Positions 18,741-27,880 are shown, counted from the stretch's first letter. The stretch is 64,000 bases of DNA from an uncultured Pedobacter sp. (GCF_946480185.1 NZ_CAMLIG010000001.1:62001-126000); one strand, 5' to 3'. Numbers and translations are program-made. Notes: a model not told the origin generated them from the sequence alone.

Positions 18741-18940
18741 GCCTCACCCCAACCCTCTCCAAAGGAGAGGGAGCACCTTTAACGTGGAAAATTTAGAGAT
18801 TTAAATTAATCTTAAAATTCCAATCCCCACAAAACAGGCAAGTCCATTATCTTCAATATGCCAATCTAACATTTATTCGTTTTCTAATTCCAACAAAACA
18901 GGCAAGTCCCCCTCCTTCGGAGAGAGATTTAGGGTGAGGC
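18741..18940. repeat. Convergent pair of extragenic palindromic repeats
   Basis: GCCTCACCC at 18741 and its complement GGGTGAGGC at 18932-18940 bound the region. Each end carries a CCTCTCC-AAAGGAGAGG or CCTCC-TTCGGAG type hairpin. Between them a direct repeat containing AAAACAGGCAAGTCC occurs twice (18831-18845 and 18894-18908). These are dispersed Bacteroidota-type intergenic repeats lying between convergent genes and could serve as a two-way terminator. The right end touches the proS stop codon. Confidence 0.65.
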
Positions 18941-20412
18941 TAATACGCCAATGCAAAAAGTACTCTTTCTTTAGATGGTTTCCCTGTAACCATACAAACT
19001 CCTTCTTCCTGCTTATTATCTAACGGAATACATCTAATAGTAGCTTTTGTTTCTTCTTTAATTCTCGATTCGGTTTCTGGTGTCCCATCCCAATGTGCAG
19101 CTATAAAACCACCTTTTTCATTGAGTACTTTTTTAAACTCCTCGTAAGAATTAACTTCTGTAGTCATCTGCGTACGGTAATTTAGTGCTTTTGTATATAT
19201 ATTGGTCTGTATCTCCTCCAATAAATTTTCTATAAAGTCAGCTATTCCGTCTCTTGAAATGGTTTGTTTTTCTCTTGTATCTCTTCTGGCAATTTCTACC
19301 GTATTGTTTTCTAAATCTCTGCCACCAAACGCCAATCTGACAGGAACGCCTTTTAATTCGTACTCGGCAAATTTAAAACCCGGGCGTTGTGTATCTCTAT
19401 TGTCATATTTAACAGAAATACCTTTTGCTTTTAAAGCAGCTGTGATCTTCCCAACCTCTTCAGAAATCTTTGCAAACTCCTCGTCGCCTTTATAAATCGG
19501 GACAATTACAACTTGAATTGGAGCTAATTTTGGTGGCAAAACCAACCCTTGATCATCTGAGTGGGCCATTATCAAAGCACCCATTAATCGGGTAGAAACG
19601 CCCCAAGAAGTAGCCCATACATGTTCTAGTTTACCTTCTTTGCTTGTAAATTTTACATCAAAAGCTTTAGCAAAATTTTGTCCTAAGAAATGAGAAGTAC
19701 CGGCTTGCAAAGCTTTTCCGTCCTGCATCAAAGCTTCAATGCAAAGTGTATCTAAAGCCCCTGCAAAGCGCTCATTAGCTGTTTTCTTTCCTCTAACTAC
19801 AGGCATTGCCATCCAACTTTCAGCAAAATCTGCATACACATGCAACATCTGTTCTGCTTCTGCAACTGCTTCTTCTGAAGTTGCATGTGCAGTATGTCCT
19901 TCCTGCCATAAAAACTCAGTAGTTCTTAAAAACAACCTTGTACGCATTTCCCAACGCACCACATTTGCCCATTGATTTACTAAAATCGGCAAATCTCTAT
20001 AACTTTGAATCCAACCTTTGTAGGTGTTCCAGATGATGGTTTCAGAGGTTGGTCTAACAATCAATTCTTCCTCTAGTTTCGCCTCCTCATCAACAATAAT
20101 ATTGCCCTTACCGTCGTTCTTTAAGCGATAGTGAGTAACTACCGCACACTCAGTAGCAAAGCCATCAACATGAGATGCTTCTTTCGAAAAAAATGATTTT
20201 GGAATAAACAATGGAAAATATGCGTTACTATGACCCGTATCCTTAAATTTCTGGTCTAAAACGGCCTGAATTTTCTCCCAAATGGAATAACCATAGGGTT
20301 TAATTACCATGCACCCCCTTACAGAAGAGTGTTCTGCAAGATCTGCCTTTGTAACTAATTCGTTATACCATTGAGAATAATCCTCTGATCTGCTTGTTAA
20401 GCCTTTACTCAT
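18940..20412 (-). CDS. proS: Prolyl-tRNA synthetase (short, archaeal/eukaryal type)
   Basis: ProRS charges tRNA-Pro. At 490 residues without the YbaK-like insertion, this is the short form. Class II motif 2 is at 153-176 (RWEMRT, then [16 protein letters not shown]); RPTSE at 120-124 is the conserved proline-site loop. The anticodon-binding domain begins around 285 ([12 protein letters not shown]), with the C-terminal extension typical of this type. Single gene, flanked by repeats downstream. The stop codon shares a base with the extragenic repeat at 18932-18940. Confidence 0.95.
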   Translation of the reverse strand: MSKGLTSRSEDYSQWYNELVTKADLAEHSSVRGCMVIKPYGYSIWEKIQAVLDQKFKDTGHSNAYFPLFIPKSFFSKEASHVDGFATECAVVTHYRLKNDGKGNIIVDEEAKLEEELIVRPTSETIIWNTYKGWIQSYRDLPILVNQWANVVRWEMRTRLFLRTTEFLWQEGHTAHATSEEAVAEAEQMLHVYADFAESWMAMPVVRGKKTANERFAGALDTLCIEALMQDGKALQAGTSHFLGQNFAKAFDVKFTSKEGKLEHVWATSWGVSTRLMGALIMAHSDDQGLVLPPKLAPIQVVIVPIYKGDEEFAKISEEVGKITAALKAKGISVKYDNRDTQRPGFKFAEYELKGVPVRLAFGGRDLENNTVEIARRDTREKQTISRDGIADFIENLLEEIQTNIYTKALNYRTQMTTEVNSYEEFKKVLNEKGGFIAAHWDGTPETESRIKEETKATIRCIPLDNKQEEGVCMVTGKPSKERVLFALAY

Positions 20413-20512
20413 GTTTTATTTGGAATAATTTTTGTATTTTTATAATAGTATTTAATTGGTCAAAGTTATAAATTTAATTAGTAAAGCTTGAAACCAACAA
20501 ACCTAATTAGCC

Positions 20513-21538
20513 ATGGCAACCTACAATAGATTTAAATTTTTATTTTTCGCCGGATTAGCCTTAGCGCTAGCATCATGCTCTACACAAAAGTTGGCAACAC
20601 AAAATGCTGATGATGTTTACTTTAAGGATGTCGAAGCTATTCCGATTACTTACGCTAATGCACAAGACAACTCCTATAAATCTGGAAACTACGCAGACGG
20701 AAACGGATACAACCGCAACGACGACTATTATTATGATGGTTATAACAACGGTTCGCGGTTTGATGTAGATACTTGGAGGAACAATTATAACTGGCGAGAT
20801 TACTATTACATGGGTTTGGGCGGTTATGATCCATTCTTTGGGCCTTCCTCTTATCTGGGTTTCAATAATTTTTATGGAAATGGTTGGGGATTTTCTTTAG
20901 GATATAACACACCTTATTATGGCTACAACATGCCGTTTTACGACAATAACTACTGGAATTATTACGGTTCTTTTTATGGAAATTCTCCTTATTGGGGCAT
21001 TTATTCTTACTATAACCCAGGTTATTATGGAAATTACGGCGGTTACTATGGTAGCGGTTATTACGGAAATCCGTACTACGGTGGAATTGGCTATTACGGA
21101 ACAGCAAAAAATTTAAAAGCTAGACCAAGAGGAACGGATGACAATGTGAGAGGAAGTGATGGAAGCAGTAGAATTCCAATTCCGAACAATAGGGCAACAA
21201 GACCAGACTTGAATGGTAGCAATAGTCCAAGAACGCAAAGTAAAAATGGCAACGGAAGTTATAATCCTTACGGAAGACCTTCACGATCTTCAGACGGTAA
21301 TTCATCAGATAGAAGAACGCAGGGACAACAACCAATAAGTCAACCTAGCAACAGGCCATCACGCCCTACAAGAGATAGTGGAAATACTTCCGAACCAGTT
21401 AGTCAGCCGACCAGCAGACCAGCTAGAACTGAAACCCCAACTTATACGCCTTCACGTTCAACAGAAAGTAGTGGCGGCTCTTATGGAGGAGGTTCTTCAA
21501 GTGGGGGACGTTCATCATCAGGAAGACCATCACGTTAA
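20513..21538 (+). CDS. Tyr/Gly/Asn-rich lipoprotein
   Basis: A 341-residue lipoprotein: signal peptide with lipobox ALASC (Cys22), a short conserved-looking segment up to residue 55, a long low-complexity Tyr/Gly/Asn-rich region (about 60-200) and a Ser/Arg/Pro/Gly-rich tail. The composition suggests a disordered, surface-exposed or adhesive protein, but no family function is known to me. It precedes an outer-membrane barrel gene by 13 bases, so the lipoprotein may associate with that barrel. Low complexity makes homology calls unreliable. Confidence 0.7.
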   Translation: MATYNRFKFLFFAGLALALASCSTQKLATQNADDVYFKDVEAIPITYANAQDNSYKSGNYADGNGYNRNDDYYYDGYNNGSRFDVDTWRNNYNWRDYYYMGLGGYDPFFGPSSYLGFNNFYGNGWGFSLGYNTPYYGYNMPFYDNNYWNYYGSFYGNSPYWGIYSYYNPGYYGNYGGYYGSGYYGNPYYGGIGYYGTAKNLKARPRGTDDNVRGSDGSSRIPIPNNRATRPDLNGSNSPRTQSKNGNGSYNPYGRPSRSSDGNSSDRRTQGQQPISQPSNRPSRPTRDSGNTSEPVSQPTSRPARTETPTYTPSRSTESSGGSYGGGSSSGGRSSSGRPSR

Positions 21539-21551
21539 TTAAACATTTGAC

Positions 21552-23027
21552 ATGAAATTAGAAAAAATCATATTATTAGCCGTTACATTAACGGCTTCAA
21601 CCTCAACCTACGCTCAATATTCGGCTGATGCACTTCGTTTTTCTCGGTTCGAGAATTCTGTTGATGCAAGGTTTGGTGCAATGGGGGGAACAAAAGCTGC
21701 CGTTGGCGGAGACTTAAGTTCGTTGTACGGAAACCCTGCCGGTATTGGAATGTTTTCCAAGTCTGAATTCAGCTTAACTCCGGAACTTAGCTTAAACAAT
21801 AATAAAGTAAATGCTTTCGGAACAAGCAGTAAAGCAAACCAAAACTACCTTGATTTTGGAAACGTTGGTGCCGTATTTCATTCAAGAACATACAAAACGG
21901 GAAACACCAAAACAGGCTTATTAAGTTTAAATTTCGGAGTGGGATACCAGAAGACGGGAAGTTATAAAGATGACTTCAGTTACAGTGGCGTAACTAACGG
22001 AAATAATTTAGGCGATAATTTTGCACAAAAGTCAAACGCTGATACGGACGGTGGCGTACCTGCAGCACCTCAAACACTTTACTCGAATACTTCTTATGGT
22101 GCTAACCGGGCAAATCTAACCTATTATAACGGAACTAATTATTTTCCAATTACCTCGGCCGCTTCGGATCAAAAATATAATGTAAAAAGAACAGGCGGAA
22201 GTTCGGAAGTAGATTTCTCTTTAGGACTAAATGTCAGCAACAAATTATTTCTTGGAGTAGGTTTAGGCTTAGCGAGTTTTAATTACAGCTCTATCGAAAA
22301 CGTTAATGAGGTTGGGGTGGACAGTATTCCTGGAAGTGGTAACAAGACCAATTACGACGTAGATTATACTAAAAATTTTGACACACAAGGTTCTGGCGTA
22401 AATCTTAAGATTGGAGCCATTTTAAAACCTACCAATGAATTAAGAATTGGCTTGTCTTTAGAAACACCAACATGGTATTCTGTAACTGATAATTATTCAG
22501 AGAACTTTAGAAGTAACCTTCAAAGTGTTAATGAGACAGATTCGTACCCGTTTGAATATAATTTAAGAACGCCATTGAAACTAAATGGTGGATTAGCCTA
22601 CTTCATTGGATCTAGAGGTTTCATTTCAGCAGATGTTGGATTTGTAAATTACTCAAATATCAAATTTAGTTCCAGCGACAATACGGTGGATAATAATACT
22701 AAAAGAGATATCAATAATTTTTACAAAAATGTAGTCAATTACAGCATTGGCGGCGAATTTAAATTGGACAAAAGTTTTCTTCTAAGAGCTGGATTCCATT
22801 CAACAGGCAATCCTTATCAAGGTAAATCTGACAAAGATTATACTGTAAATTCTATTTCTGGTGGTTTGGGTTACCGTTTTGGAAATTACTATTTAGATGC
22901 CGCTTTGATCAACAGCAACAGCACCCAACTTTATAGCAATTACGATTTAACTGCGGGCAACCAGCCAATCGCTACAATAGACACCAGAACAAATCAAATT
23001 GCTTTGACCTTTGGTGTAAGATTTTAA
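21552..23027 (+). CDS. FadL/OmpP1-like outer-membrane transport protein
   Basis: A 491-residue protein with a signal peptide ending in TYAQ (about residue 22) followed by the FadL-family N-terminus (ARFGAMGGTKAAVGGDLSSL, then YGNPAGIGMF). The remainder is about a dozen or more predicted beta strands ending in LTFGVRF, a standard barrel end with terminal Phe. FadL-family members carry hydrophobic compounds across the outer membrane; the ligand here is unknown. Co-transcribed with the upstream lipoprotein gene. Confidence 0.85.
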   Translation: MKLEKIILLAVTLTASTSTYAQYSADALRFSRFENSVDARFGAMGGTKAAVGGDLSSLYGNPAGIGMFSKSEFSLTPELSLNNNKVNAFGTSSKANQNYLDFGNVGAVFHSRTYKTGNTKTGLLSLNFGVGYQKTGSYKDDFSYSGVTNGNNLGDNFAQKSNADTDGGVPAAPQTLYSNTSYGANRANLTYYNGTNYFPITSAASDQKYNVKRTGGSSEVDFSLGLNVSNKLFLGVGLGLASFNYSSIENVNEVGVDSIPGSGNKTNYDVDYTKNFDTQGSGVNLKIGAILKPTNELRIGLSLETPTWYSVTDNYSENFRSNLQSVNETDSYPFEYNLRTPLKLNGGLAYFIGSRGFISADVGFVNYSNIKFSSSDNTVDNNTKRDINNFYKNVVNYSIGGEFKLDKSFLLRAGFHSTGNPYQGKSDKDYTVNSISGGLGYRFGNYYLDAALINSNSTQLYSNYDLTAGNQPIATIDTRTNQIALTFGVRF

Positions 23028-23112
23028 CTCATCCCTTCGTTATGCCGACGATAGGAAGCATCAAACTAGAAAGGCTTGCCATGCCAAACGTAAACTCTTC
23101 TAGTGTGATGTT

Positions 23113-23132
23113 TATCCGCCAGCTGGCGGATA
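23113..23132. terminator. Perfect 20-base palindrome, possible two-way terminator
   Basis: TATCCGCCAG followed by its exact complement CTGGCGGATA. It lies between the convergent barrel and dinB genes. There is no strong T run on either side, so it may be a dispersed repeat rather than a terminator. Confidence 0.4.
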
Positions 23133-23135
23133 ATT

Positions 23136-24314
23136 CTACTCCTTGCCAAAAGGGTTATGAGATTTTAGTTTCACGCCCACAGTTGCCGCTCTATGAACAG
23201 TTTTGCTTCCGTATTTATTATTGATCACATCTAAAGCATTATACAGCTGAATCTGGTTCTCACTATCATCAAACAAATGAATTTGATGATGTCCTCTGGT
23301 TAATTCAGATAGTCTTACTCCTATTAACCGCACCAGCCTTCCTTTTTGGTAGAGCCGATTAAAAAGTTGTTTCACTTGCTTAATCAATAAATGATCTGCC
23401 GAGGTGTAACTCACTTTAATTTGCTGATTAAAGGTGCTAAAATCCTCGTACCTGAGCTTAATGCTGATACAACCCGTTACAAAATTCTCATTTCGCATTT
23501 TATAGCAAAGTTCCTCCGTCATGGAGATGATGATTGTTTCTAACGTATCAACATCATTGGTATCCATCGTAAAAGTATGTTCGGTGCTGATGGATTTTCT
23601 GTCAACATAAGGAGTAATTGTGCTCTCATCCAAAGCATTTGCTTTTTGATAAATAGCAATTCCCTGCTTTCCAAATTTAGCAACCAGCGTACTTTTAGCC
23701 AGTTTTTGCAAATCCGCTATCGTATGATAACCCAATTGGTTCAACTTTTCAGTTGTCTTTTTACCAATCATTGGAATTTTAGAGATGTTTAATGGTGCTA
23801 GAAAAGCTTTTTCTGTTCCAAATTCTACATGTTTAAATCCGTTAGGTTTGGCAAAACCTGTAGCTATTTTTGCAACAGTTTTGTTTTTGGCTAAACCAAA
23901 AGATATTGGAAGTCCGGTTTCCCTGATAATTCGCTCTCGCAATTCCACAGCGTATTTTAATGTACCAAAAAATTGATCCATCCCAGTTAAATCAATGTAA
24001 AACTCATCAATAGAACTTTTCTCAAATAAGGGAACAGCCTCTTCAATAATCTGTGTCACTTCTTTTGACGCATCTGAATAGGCGCTATAATCACTCGAAA
24101 CAAAAATTAACTCTGGACAAAGTTGTTGCGCTTGTTTGGAAGGCATTGCGGAATGCACCCCAAATTTTCGGGCTTCGTAACTGCATGAGGAAACTACACC
24201 TCTTCCAGTGGTACTTCCTATCGCAACGGCCTTGCCTAATAAATCAGGGTTTTTGCGGCACTCTACAGAAACAAAAAAAGAATCTAAATCAATATGAACG
24301 ATTTGTTTTTGCAT
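23136..24314 (-). CDS. dinB: DNA polymerase IV (Y family)
   Basis: A 392-residue translesion polymerase. The catalytic carboxylates are present: D9 in HIDLDSFF, and D103/E104 in SSIDEFYIDL. The Y-family SYEARKFGV segment is at 45-53, the HhH/thumb region at about 175-210, and the little-finger domain after 240. DinB copies past damaged or mismatched bases at the cost of fidelity and is usually SOS-induced; no LexA box could be confirmed here. Single gene with convergent neighbour. Confidence 0.95.
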   Translation of the reverse strand: MQKQIVHIDLDSFFVSVECRKNPDLLGKAVAIGSTTGRGVVSSCSYEARKFGVHSAMPSKQAQQLCPELIFVSSDYSAYSDASKEVTQIIEEAVPLFEKSSIDEFYIDLTGMDQFFGTLKYAVELRERIIRETGLPISFGLAKNKTVAKIATGFAKPNGFKHVEFGTEKAFLAPLNISKIPMIGKKTTEKLNQLGYHTIADLQKLAKSTLVAKFGKQGIAIYQKANALDESTITPYVDRKSISTEHTFTMDTNDVDTLETIIISMTEELCYKMRNENFVTGCISIKLRYEDFSTFNQQIKVSYTSADHLLIKQVKQLFNRLYQKGRLVRLIGVRLSELTRGHHQIHLFDDSENQIQLYNALDVINNKYGSKTVHRAATVGVKLKSHNPFGKE

Positions 24315-24412
24315 TGATTAGGGTTAACCACAAAGCACACAGAGGTTTACACGTTGTATACCAAGTATGGTTTTAAAGTATAATAATGTTCGATTCAAAA
24401 AAAGCAATAAAC

Positions 24413-25066
24413 TTAAAACACAAATATATTTTCCGCAAATTTCTCGCTCACGTGATGCGTTTGCCCATCAACTTCAATTTGCATCATAGCGTCAAAGTCC
24501 TGTCTTTCAACTACTTTAACTTCACTACTTATCCCAAGACCAACTTTAACCACATATTGTAAAAAAGTTGCCGAGTTATCCTTAACTGCCGCAAGTTTAC
24601 AAGTTTCGCCTACAATCACTTCTGCTAATGTTTTTTTATACGTCACTTTTATTTCGCCCTGCTCTGTTGGGATTGGATCACCATGAGGATCAAATTGTGG
24701 AAAGTCCAAAAAAGCATCTAATTTATTGATCAATTTAGCACTTTTGATATGTTCCAATTGTTCTGCTATTTCATGGACCTCATCCCAATTGAAATCTAGT
24801 TTTTGGTATAAAAAAGTTTCCCAAAGTCGGTGTTTGCGCAAAATTTCTAGAGCAATTTTTCTTCCGTTTTCATTTAAACCAATTTTACCATATTTCTCAT
24901 AGTTAATCAATTTCTTTTCTTTCAAACGCTTGAGCATATCTGTTACCGTTGCAGGCTTTACCTCAAGATACGTTGCAAGTTCATTGGTACCCACTTCAAC
25001 AACACTGTTGTCAATGGTTATTTTAAGCAACGCTTTTAAGTAATTTTCTTCAGTGAATGATAACAT
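24413..25066 (-). CDS. DtxR/MntR-family metal-dependent regulator
   Basis: A 217-residue repressor. The N-terminal winged helix (MLSFTEENYLKALLKI, then LATYLEVKPATVTDMLKRL) is characteristic of DtxR/MntR proteins. The metal-binding dimerisation domain holds HRLWETFLYQKLDF and a C-terminal FeoA/SH3-like part. Members sense Mn(II) or Fe(II) and repress uptake genes. I choose ATG 25066; a TTG three codons upstream is less likely. No transporter gene is adjacent, so its target is elsewhere. Metal specificity not determined. Confidence 0.85.
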   Translation of the reverse strand: MLSFTEENYLKALLKITIDNSVVEVGTNELATYLEVKPATVTDMLKRLKEKKLINYEKYGKIGLNENGRKIALEILRKHRLWETFLYQKLDFNWDEVHEIAEQLEHIKSAKLINKLDAFLDFPQFDPHGDPIPTEQGEIKVTYKKTLAEVIVGETCKLAAVKDNSATFLQYVVKVGLGISSEVKVVERQDFDAMMQIEVDGQTHHVSEKFAENIFVF

Positions 25067-25072
25067 GATGGT

Positions 25073-25080
25073 CAAATATA
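25073..25080 (-). promoter_or_regulatory. Bacteroidota -7-like box before the DtxR/MntR-type gene
   Basis: On the minus strand this reads TATATTTG, matching TAnnTTTG. Six bases separate it from the ATG at 25066, implying a nearly leaderless transcript if used. Confidence 0.35.
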
Positions 25081-25097
25081 AAAAATTTAAACCCTAA

Positions 25098-25255
25098 GAG
25101 CCTGTTTAAATTTATATTGTAAAAATGTTTATAATTTATTTTTGAGCAAAAAAAGGCCAATTTTGTAGAGATAGTAAGAAGCTATCTCTGCAGAATTAAC
25201 GCATTTGCAACCAAAAAAGCGTAAACAAATTATTAGATAAATTTTAAACAGGCTC
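25098..25255. mobile_element. MITE-like element with terminal inverted repeats
   Basis: A 158-base element bounded by GAGCCTGTTTAAATTTAT (25098-25115) and its complement at 25237-25255, identical except for one extra T. It is AT-rich, has no plausible gene, and contains an internal palindrome AGAGATAG...CTATCTCT. This is the structure of a miniature inverted-repeat transposable element. No clear target duplication is visible. No partner transposase is present in the window. Confidence 0.6.
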
Positions 25256-25274
25256 AAAAAATAAACCATAAAAA

Positions 25275-25300
25275 AAGCATCAGCCAAAAGGCCGATGCTT
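25275..25300 (-). terminator. Intrinsic terminator of the ferredoxin gene
   Basis: AAGCATCAGCC-AAAA-GGCCGATGCTT hairpin with one internal mismatch, followed on the minus strand by a T run. It is 21 bases past the ferredoxin stop codon. Confidence 0.8.
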
Positions 25301-25321
25301 CTTAAATAAATACACAAAATA

Positions 25322-25675
25322 TTAATCTTCTTGGTGTAACCAAGCTTTTTTAGCCAATAATTCTTCTTCAGTTTCTCTCACATCTTCATCATCTATACAG
25401 CAATCAACTGGGCAAACTGCAGCACACTGTGGTTCATCATGAAATCCCTTACACTCTGTACACTTATCAGGTACAATATAATAAACCTCATCAGAAATTG
25501 CCGATTGTACTTCATCAGCATCTAAAGTTTCTCCGTCGCCAAAATCAATAATTCCCTTTAAGTTGGTTCCATCAGAAAATTTCCAGGCTTGGCCTGCATC
25601 ATAAATAGCATTGTTTGGGCACTCTGGCTCACAAGCTCCGCAGTTAATGCACTCGTCTGTAATTATAATTGCCAT
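25322..25675 (-). CDS. Two-cluster [4Fe-4S] ferredoxin
   Basis: A 117-residue electron carrier. Cluster I ligands are C9, C12, C15 and C19 (CINCGACEPECP). Cluster II ligands are C72, C75, C84 and C88, with the eight-residue spacing of Alvin-type (Allochromatium-like) ferredoxins. The C-terminal acidic tail is also typical. Ferredoxins of this type have low redox potential and feed reductases. Divergently transcribed from a LuxC-type acyl-CoA reductase gene, a neighbourhood I recall from other Bacteroidota. A -7-like box lies upstream. Confidence 0.92.
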   Translation of the reverse strand: MAIIITDECINCGACEPECPNNAIYDAGQAWKFSDGTNLKGIIDFGDGETLDADEVQSAISDEVYYIVPDKCTECKGFHDEPQCAAVCPVDCCIDDEDVRETEEELLAKKAWLHQED

Positions 25676-25727
25676 ATCTTATTTTTTCTTACGTCTTTAA
25701 ACGTATTTTTGTAATTCTTATTTATCG

Positions 25728-25735
25728 CAAATATA
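25728..25735 (-). promoter_or_regulatory. Bacteroidota -7-like box before ferredoxin gene
   Basis: On the minus strand this reads TATATTTG, matching TAnnTTTG, 52 bases before the ATG at 25675. Confidence 0.45.
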
Positions 25736-25763
25736 ACACATTTTAAGGATTTGAATTTCAATA

Positions 25764-26789
25764 ATGTCGATTTTTAGTAAAGAAAAAAGGATAGCCGCAA
25801 TAAAATATTTGGGTGATTATTTATTAAACAGCGATGATGAATTGCAAAACTTGATTGAAAGTGCCAAACATAAAAATGCCTGGTTTACTACAGACGAAGT
25901 ACAAAAAGCTGTTTTGGCGAATGGCAGAATGCTAAATGAAGACGATTTAAACAGTTGGTTATCAGCTTATACACTCCATTTCAAAAACCCTAAGAAAGTA
26001 GGGCTTATTTTAGCCGGCAATTTACCTTTGGTAGGTTTTCACGATATATTGGCAGTCCTTTTAACTGGCAATATTGCTTTGATAAAACTGTCTTCGCAGG
26101 ATGACAACCTAATTCCTTTTTTGCTAAAAAAATTAATTTCAATTGAACCAAACTTTGAAAATCAAATACAATTTGTTCAACGGTTAGAAAATTTTGATGC
26201 TGTAATTGCCACAGGCAGCAATAATAGCTCTCGCTATTTTGATTATTACTTTAGCAAAGTTCCAAATATCATCCGTAAAAACCGAAACAGCATTGCGCTT
26301 TTAACCGGCAATGAAAGTAAAGGGGAGCTAAATCTTTTAGGAAAAGATATTTTTGATTATTATGGTTTGGGATGCAGAAATGTGGCTAAGCTGTTGGTAC
26401 CAAAAAACTACAATTTCATTCCGTTTTTTGAAGCAATTGAGCCCTTCAACGAGATATTAAACCATCATAAATATCAAAACAATTACGATTATAATAAATC
26501 TATTTATCTGATCAACAAAAACAAGCACTTTGACAATGGCTTTTTATTAGTTACCGAAAGTGACAAAATAACTTCGCCCCTTTCTGCGGTTTTTTATCAA
26601 GAATATAATTTTTTAAAAGAAGCTGTTGATTATATTGATAAGGAAAAAGACAATATTCAAGTTGTGGTTACCAATAGCAATATAGAACTGCCAACTGCAA
26701 AAGCCAAACTCGGCGAAAGCCAAAGTCCGAAATTATGGGATTATGCAGACGGTGTGGATACTGTTGCATTTTTAACTTCTCTGAACTGA
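25764..26789 (+). CDS. LuxC-type acyl-CoA reductase
   Basis: A 341-residue protein of the LuxC/acyl-CoA reductase family (aldehyde dehydrogenase fold). The likely catalytic Cys is C204 in YYGLGCRNVAKL, and the nucleotide-binding region includes AGNLPLVGFHD (84-94). It is shorter than luminous-bacterial LuxC (about 480) by lacking N-terminal residues. Members reduce acyl-CoA to aldehyde with NADPH. No luxAB-type genes are near, so a role in fatty-acid or aldehyde metabolism is more likely than light production. Divergent from the ferredoxin gene. Confidence 0.82.
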   Translation: MSIFSKEKRIAAIKYLGDYLLNSDDELQNLIESAKHKNAWFTTDEVQKAVLANGRMLNEDDLNSWLSAYTLHFKNPKKVGLILAGNLPLVGFHDILAVLLTGNIALIKLSSQDDNLIPFLLKKLISIEPNFENQIQFVQRLENFDAVIATGSNNSSRYFDYYFSKVPNIIRKNRNSIALLTGNESKGELNLLGKDIFDYYGLGCRNVAKLLVPKNYNFIPFFEAIEPFNEILNHHKYQNNYDYNKSIYLINKNKHFDNGFLLVTESDKITSPLSAVFYQEYNFLKEAVDYIDKEKDNIQVVVTNSNIELPTAKAKLGESQSPKLWDYADGVDTVAFLTSLN

Positions 26790-26824
26790 TTTTAATTTTC
26801 ATCAAATAGGCATTTAAAAAATTT

Positions 26825-26832
26825 TACCTTTG
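26825..26832 (+). promoter_or_regulatory. Bacteroidota -7-like box before the small protein/ftsE unit
   Basis: TACCTTTG matches TAnnTTTG, 28 bases before the ATG at 26861. Confidence 0.45.
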
Positions 26833-26860
26833 CTTGCACTGGTCTAACAAAAAGAAAAAA

Positions 26861-27064
26861 ATGTATGTGATAAAAGTTAAGGGCATTGCAAAAATCCCTG
26901 ATTATGTGCAGTTACGTGATGATCATTTCACACTTTTAGCCTATTTTAGGGTTGATAGACCAGATAAATCATTAGAAAAAATTGGATTGGGCGATAAAGC
27001 CGATTATATTATGGAAACGGTAAAAAACTTACCTTTCGGACAAATTTTAAAATTAGACATCTAA
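26861..27064 (+). CDS. Small conserved-looking protein upstream of ftsE
   Basis: A 67-residue protein without signal peptide or membrane helix. It has alternating short strands and helices (MYVIKVKGIAKIP at the start, a Phe/Gly-containing end). ATG 26861 is chosen because the upstream frame lacks another ATG and a -7-like box precedes it. The stop is one base before the ATG of the ftsE gene, so the two are almost surely an operon. I recognise no family; its location suggests a partner or modulator of the ATPase. Confidence 0.65.
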   Translation: MYVIKVKGIAKIPDYVQLRDDHFTLLAYFRVDRPDKSLEKIGLGDKADYIMETVKNLPFGQILKLDI

Positions 27065-27065
27065 A

Positions 27066-27746
27066 ATGGTTGGTAATTCAGTTATAAAACTAAACAACGT
27101 TGATATTTTTCAGCAAAAACACTTGGTGCTTTCCAGCGTTAATTTACACGTGGATAACGGCGAATTTGTTTATCTGATTGGACAAACCGGTTCTGGAAAA
27201 AGCAGTTTGCTAAAAATAATTTATGGCGATTTACACATTGTAAATGGAGACGGAGTTGTGGTTGGCTATGAGTTAAAAAATCTAAGAGAAAATGACGTTC
27301 CGTTTTTACGAAGAAAACTAGGAATTGTTTTTCAGGATTTTCAGCTCTTGACGGATAGAAGTATTGAGCAGAATTTGGCTTTTGTACTAAAATCAACCGG
27401 CTGGAAAGATAAAAAGCTGATTGATGAACGGATTAAGGATGTGTTGGAAAAAGTAGGTTTGCGTAGCAAAATGAAAAAGATGCCACACGAAATATCTGGT
27501 GGTGAACAACAAAGAGTTGTAATAGCAAGAGCTTTGCTTAACGACCCCGAATTAATTTTGGCAGATGAACCTACCGGAAATTTAGATCCAGAAACTTCTG
27601 AAGAAATTATGATTTTATTGCGCCAAATTAGCCAGTCTGGCACCGCAGTATTAATGGCAACGCATGATTACCACATCATCCGAACTTTTCCGTCGCGTAT
27701 TATTAAGTGCGAAAACGGAAGAGTAATCGAAGATGCTACCGTATAG
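27066..27746 (+). CDS. ftsE: ABC transporter ATPase, FtsE-like
   Basis: A 226-residue nucleotide-binding subunit. Walker A is at 39-47 (GQTGSGKSS), the signature motif reads SGGEQQR and Walker B reads LILADEPTGNLD, with H-loop ATHDYH. The sequence around FVYLIGQTGSGKSSLLKIIYG and IGIVFQDFQLL-like segments fits FtsE, the partner of FtsX in controlling septal peptidoglycan hydrolases. ftsX is not adjacent here, so it must lie elsewhere; a LolD-like role is a possible alternative. Confidence 0.82.
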   Translation: MVGNSVIKLNNVDIFQQKHLVLSSVNLHVDNGEFVYLIGQTGSGKSSLLKIIYGDLHIVNGDGVVVGYELKNLRENDVPFLRRKLGIVFQDFQLLTDRSIEQNLAFVLKSTGWKDKKLIDERIKDVLEKVGLRSKMKKMPHEISGGEQQRVVIARALLNDPELILADEPTGNLDPETSEEIMILLRQISQSGTAVLMATHDYHIIRTFPSRIIKCENGRVIEDATV

Positions 27747-27880
27747 GATAATTCTCACCAAATCATCCCAAAAGACTAAAGCAGTCAATTTGTAAGTTTT
27801 TATTTTGAAAACTGACAGGTTGACTGTTTTTATTGAATGGCAGTATGTTTGGTATTTTCAAAATGTTATATTTTATAGCC

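Noticed and set aside
25129..25317. 62-codon minus-strand frame
   Set aside because: It overlaps the MITE-like element and the ferredoxin terminator.
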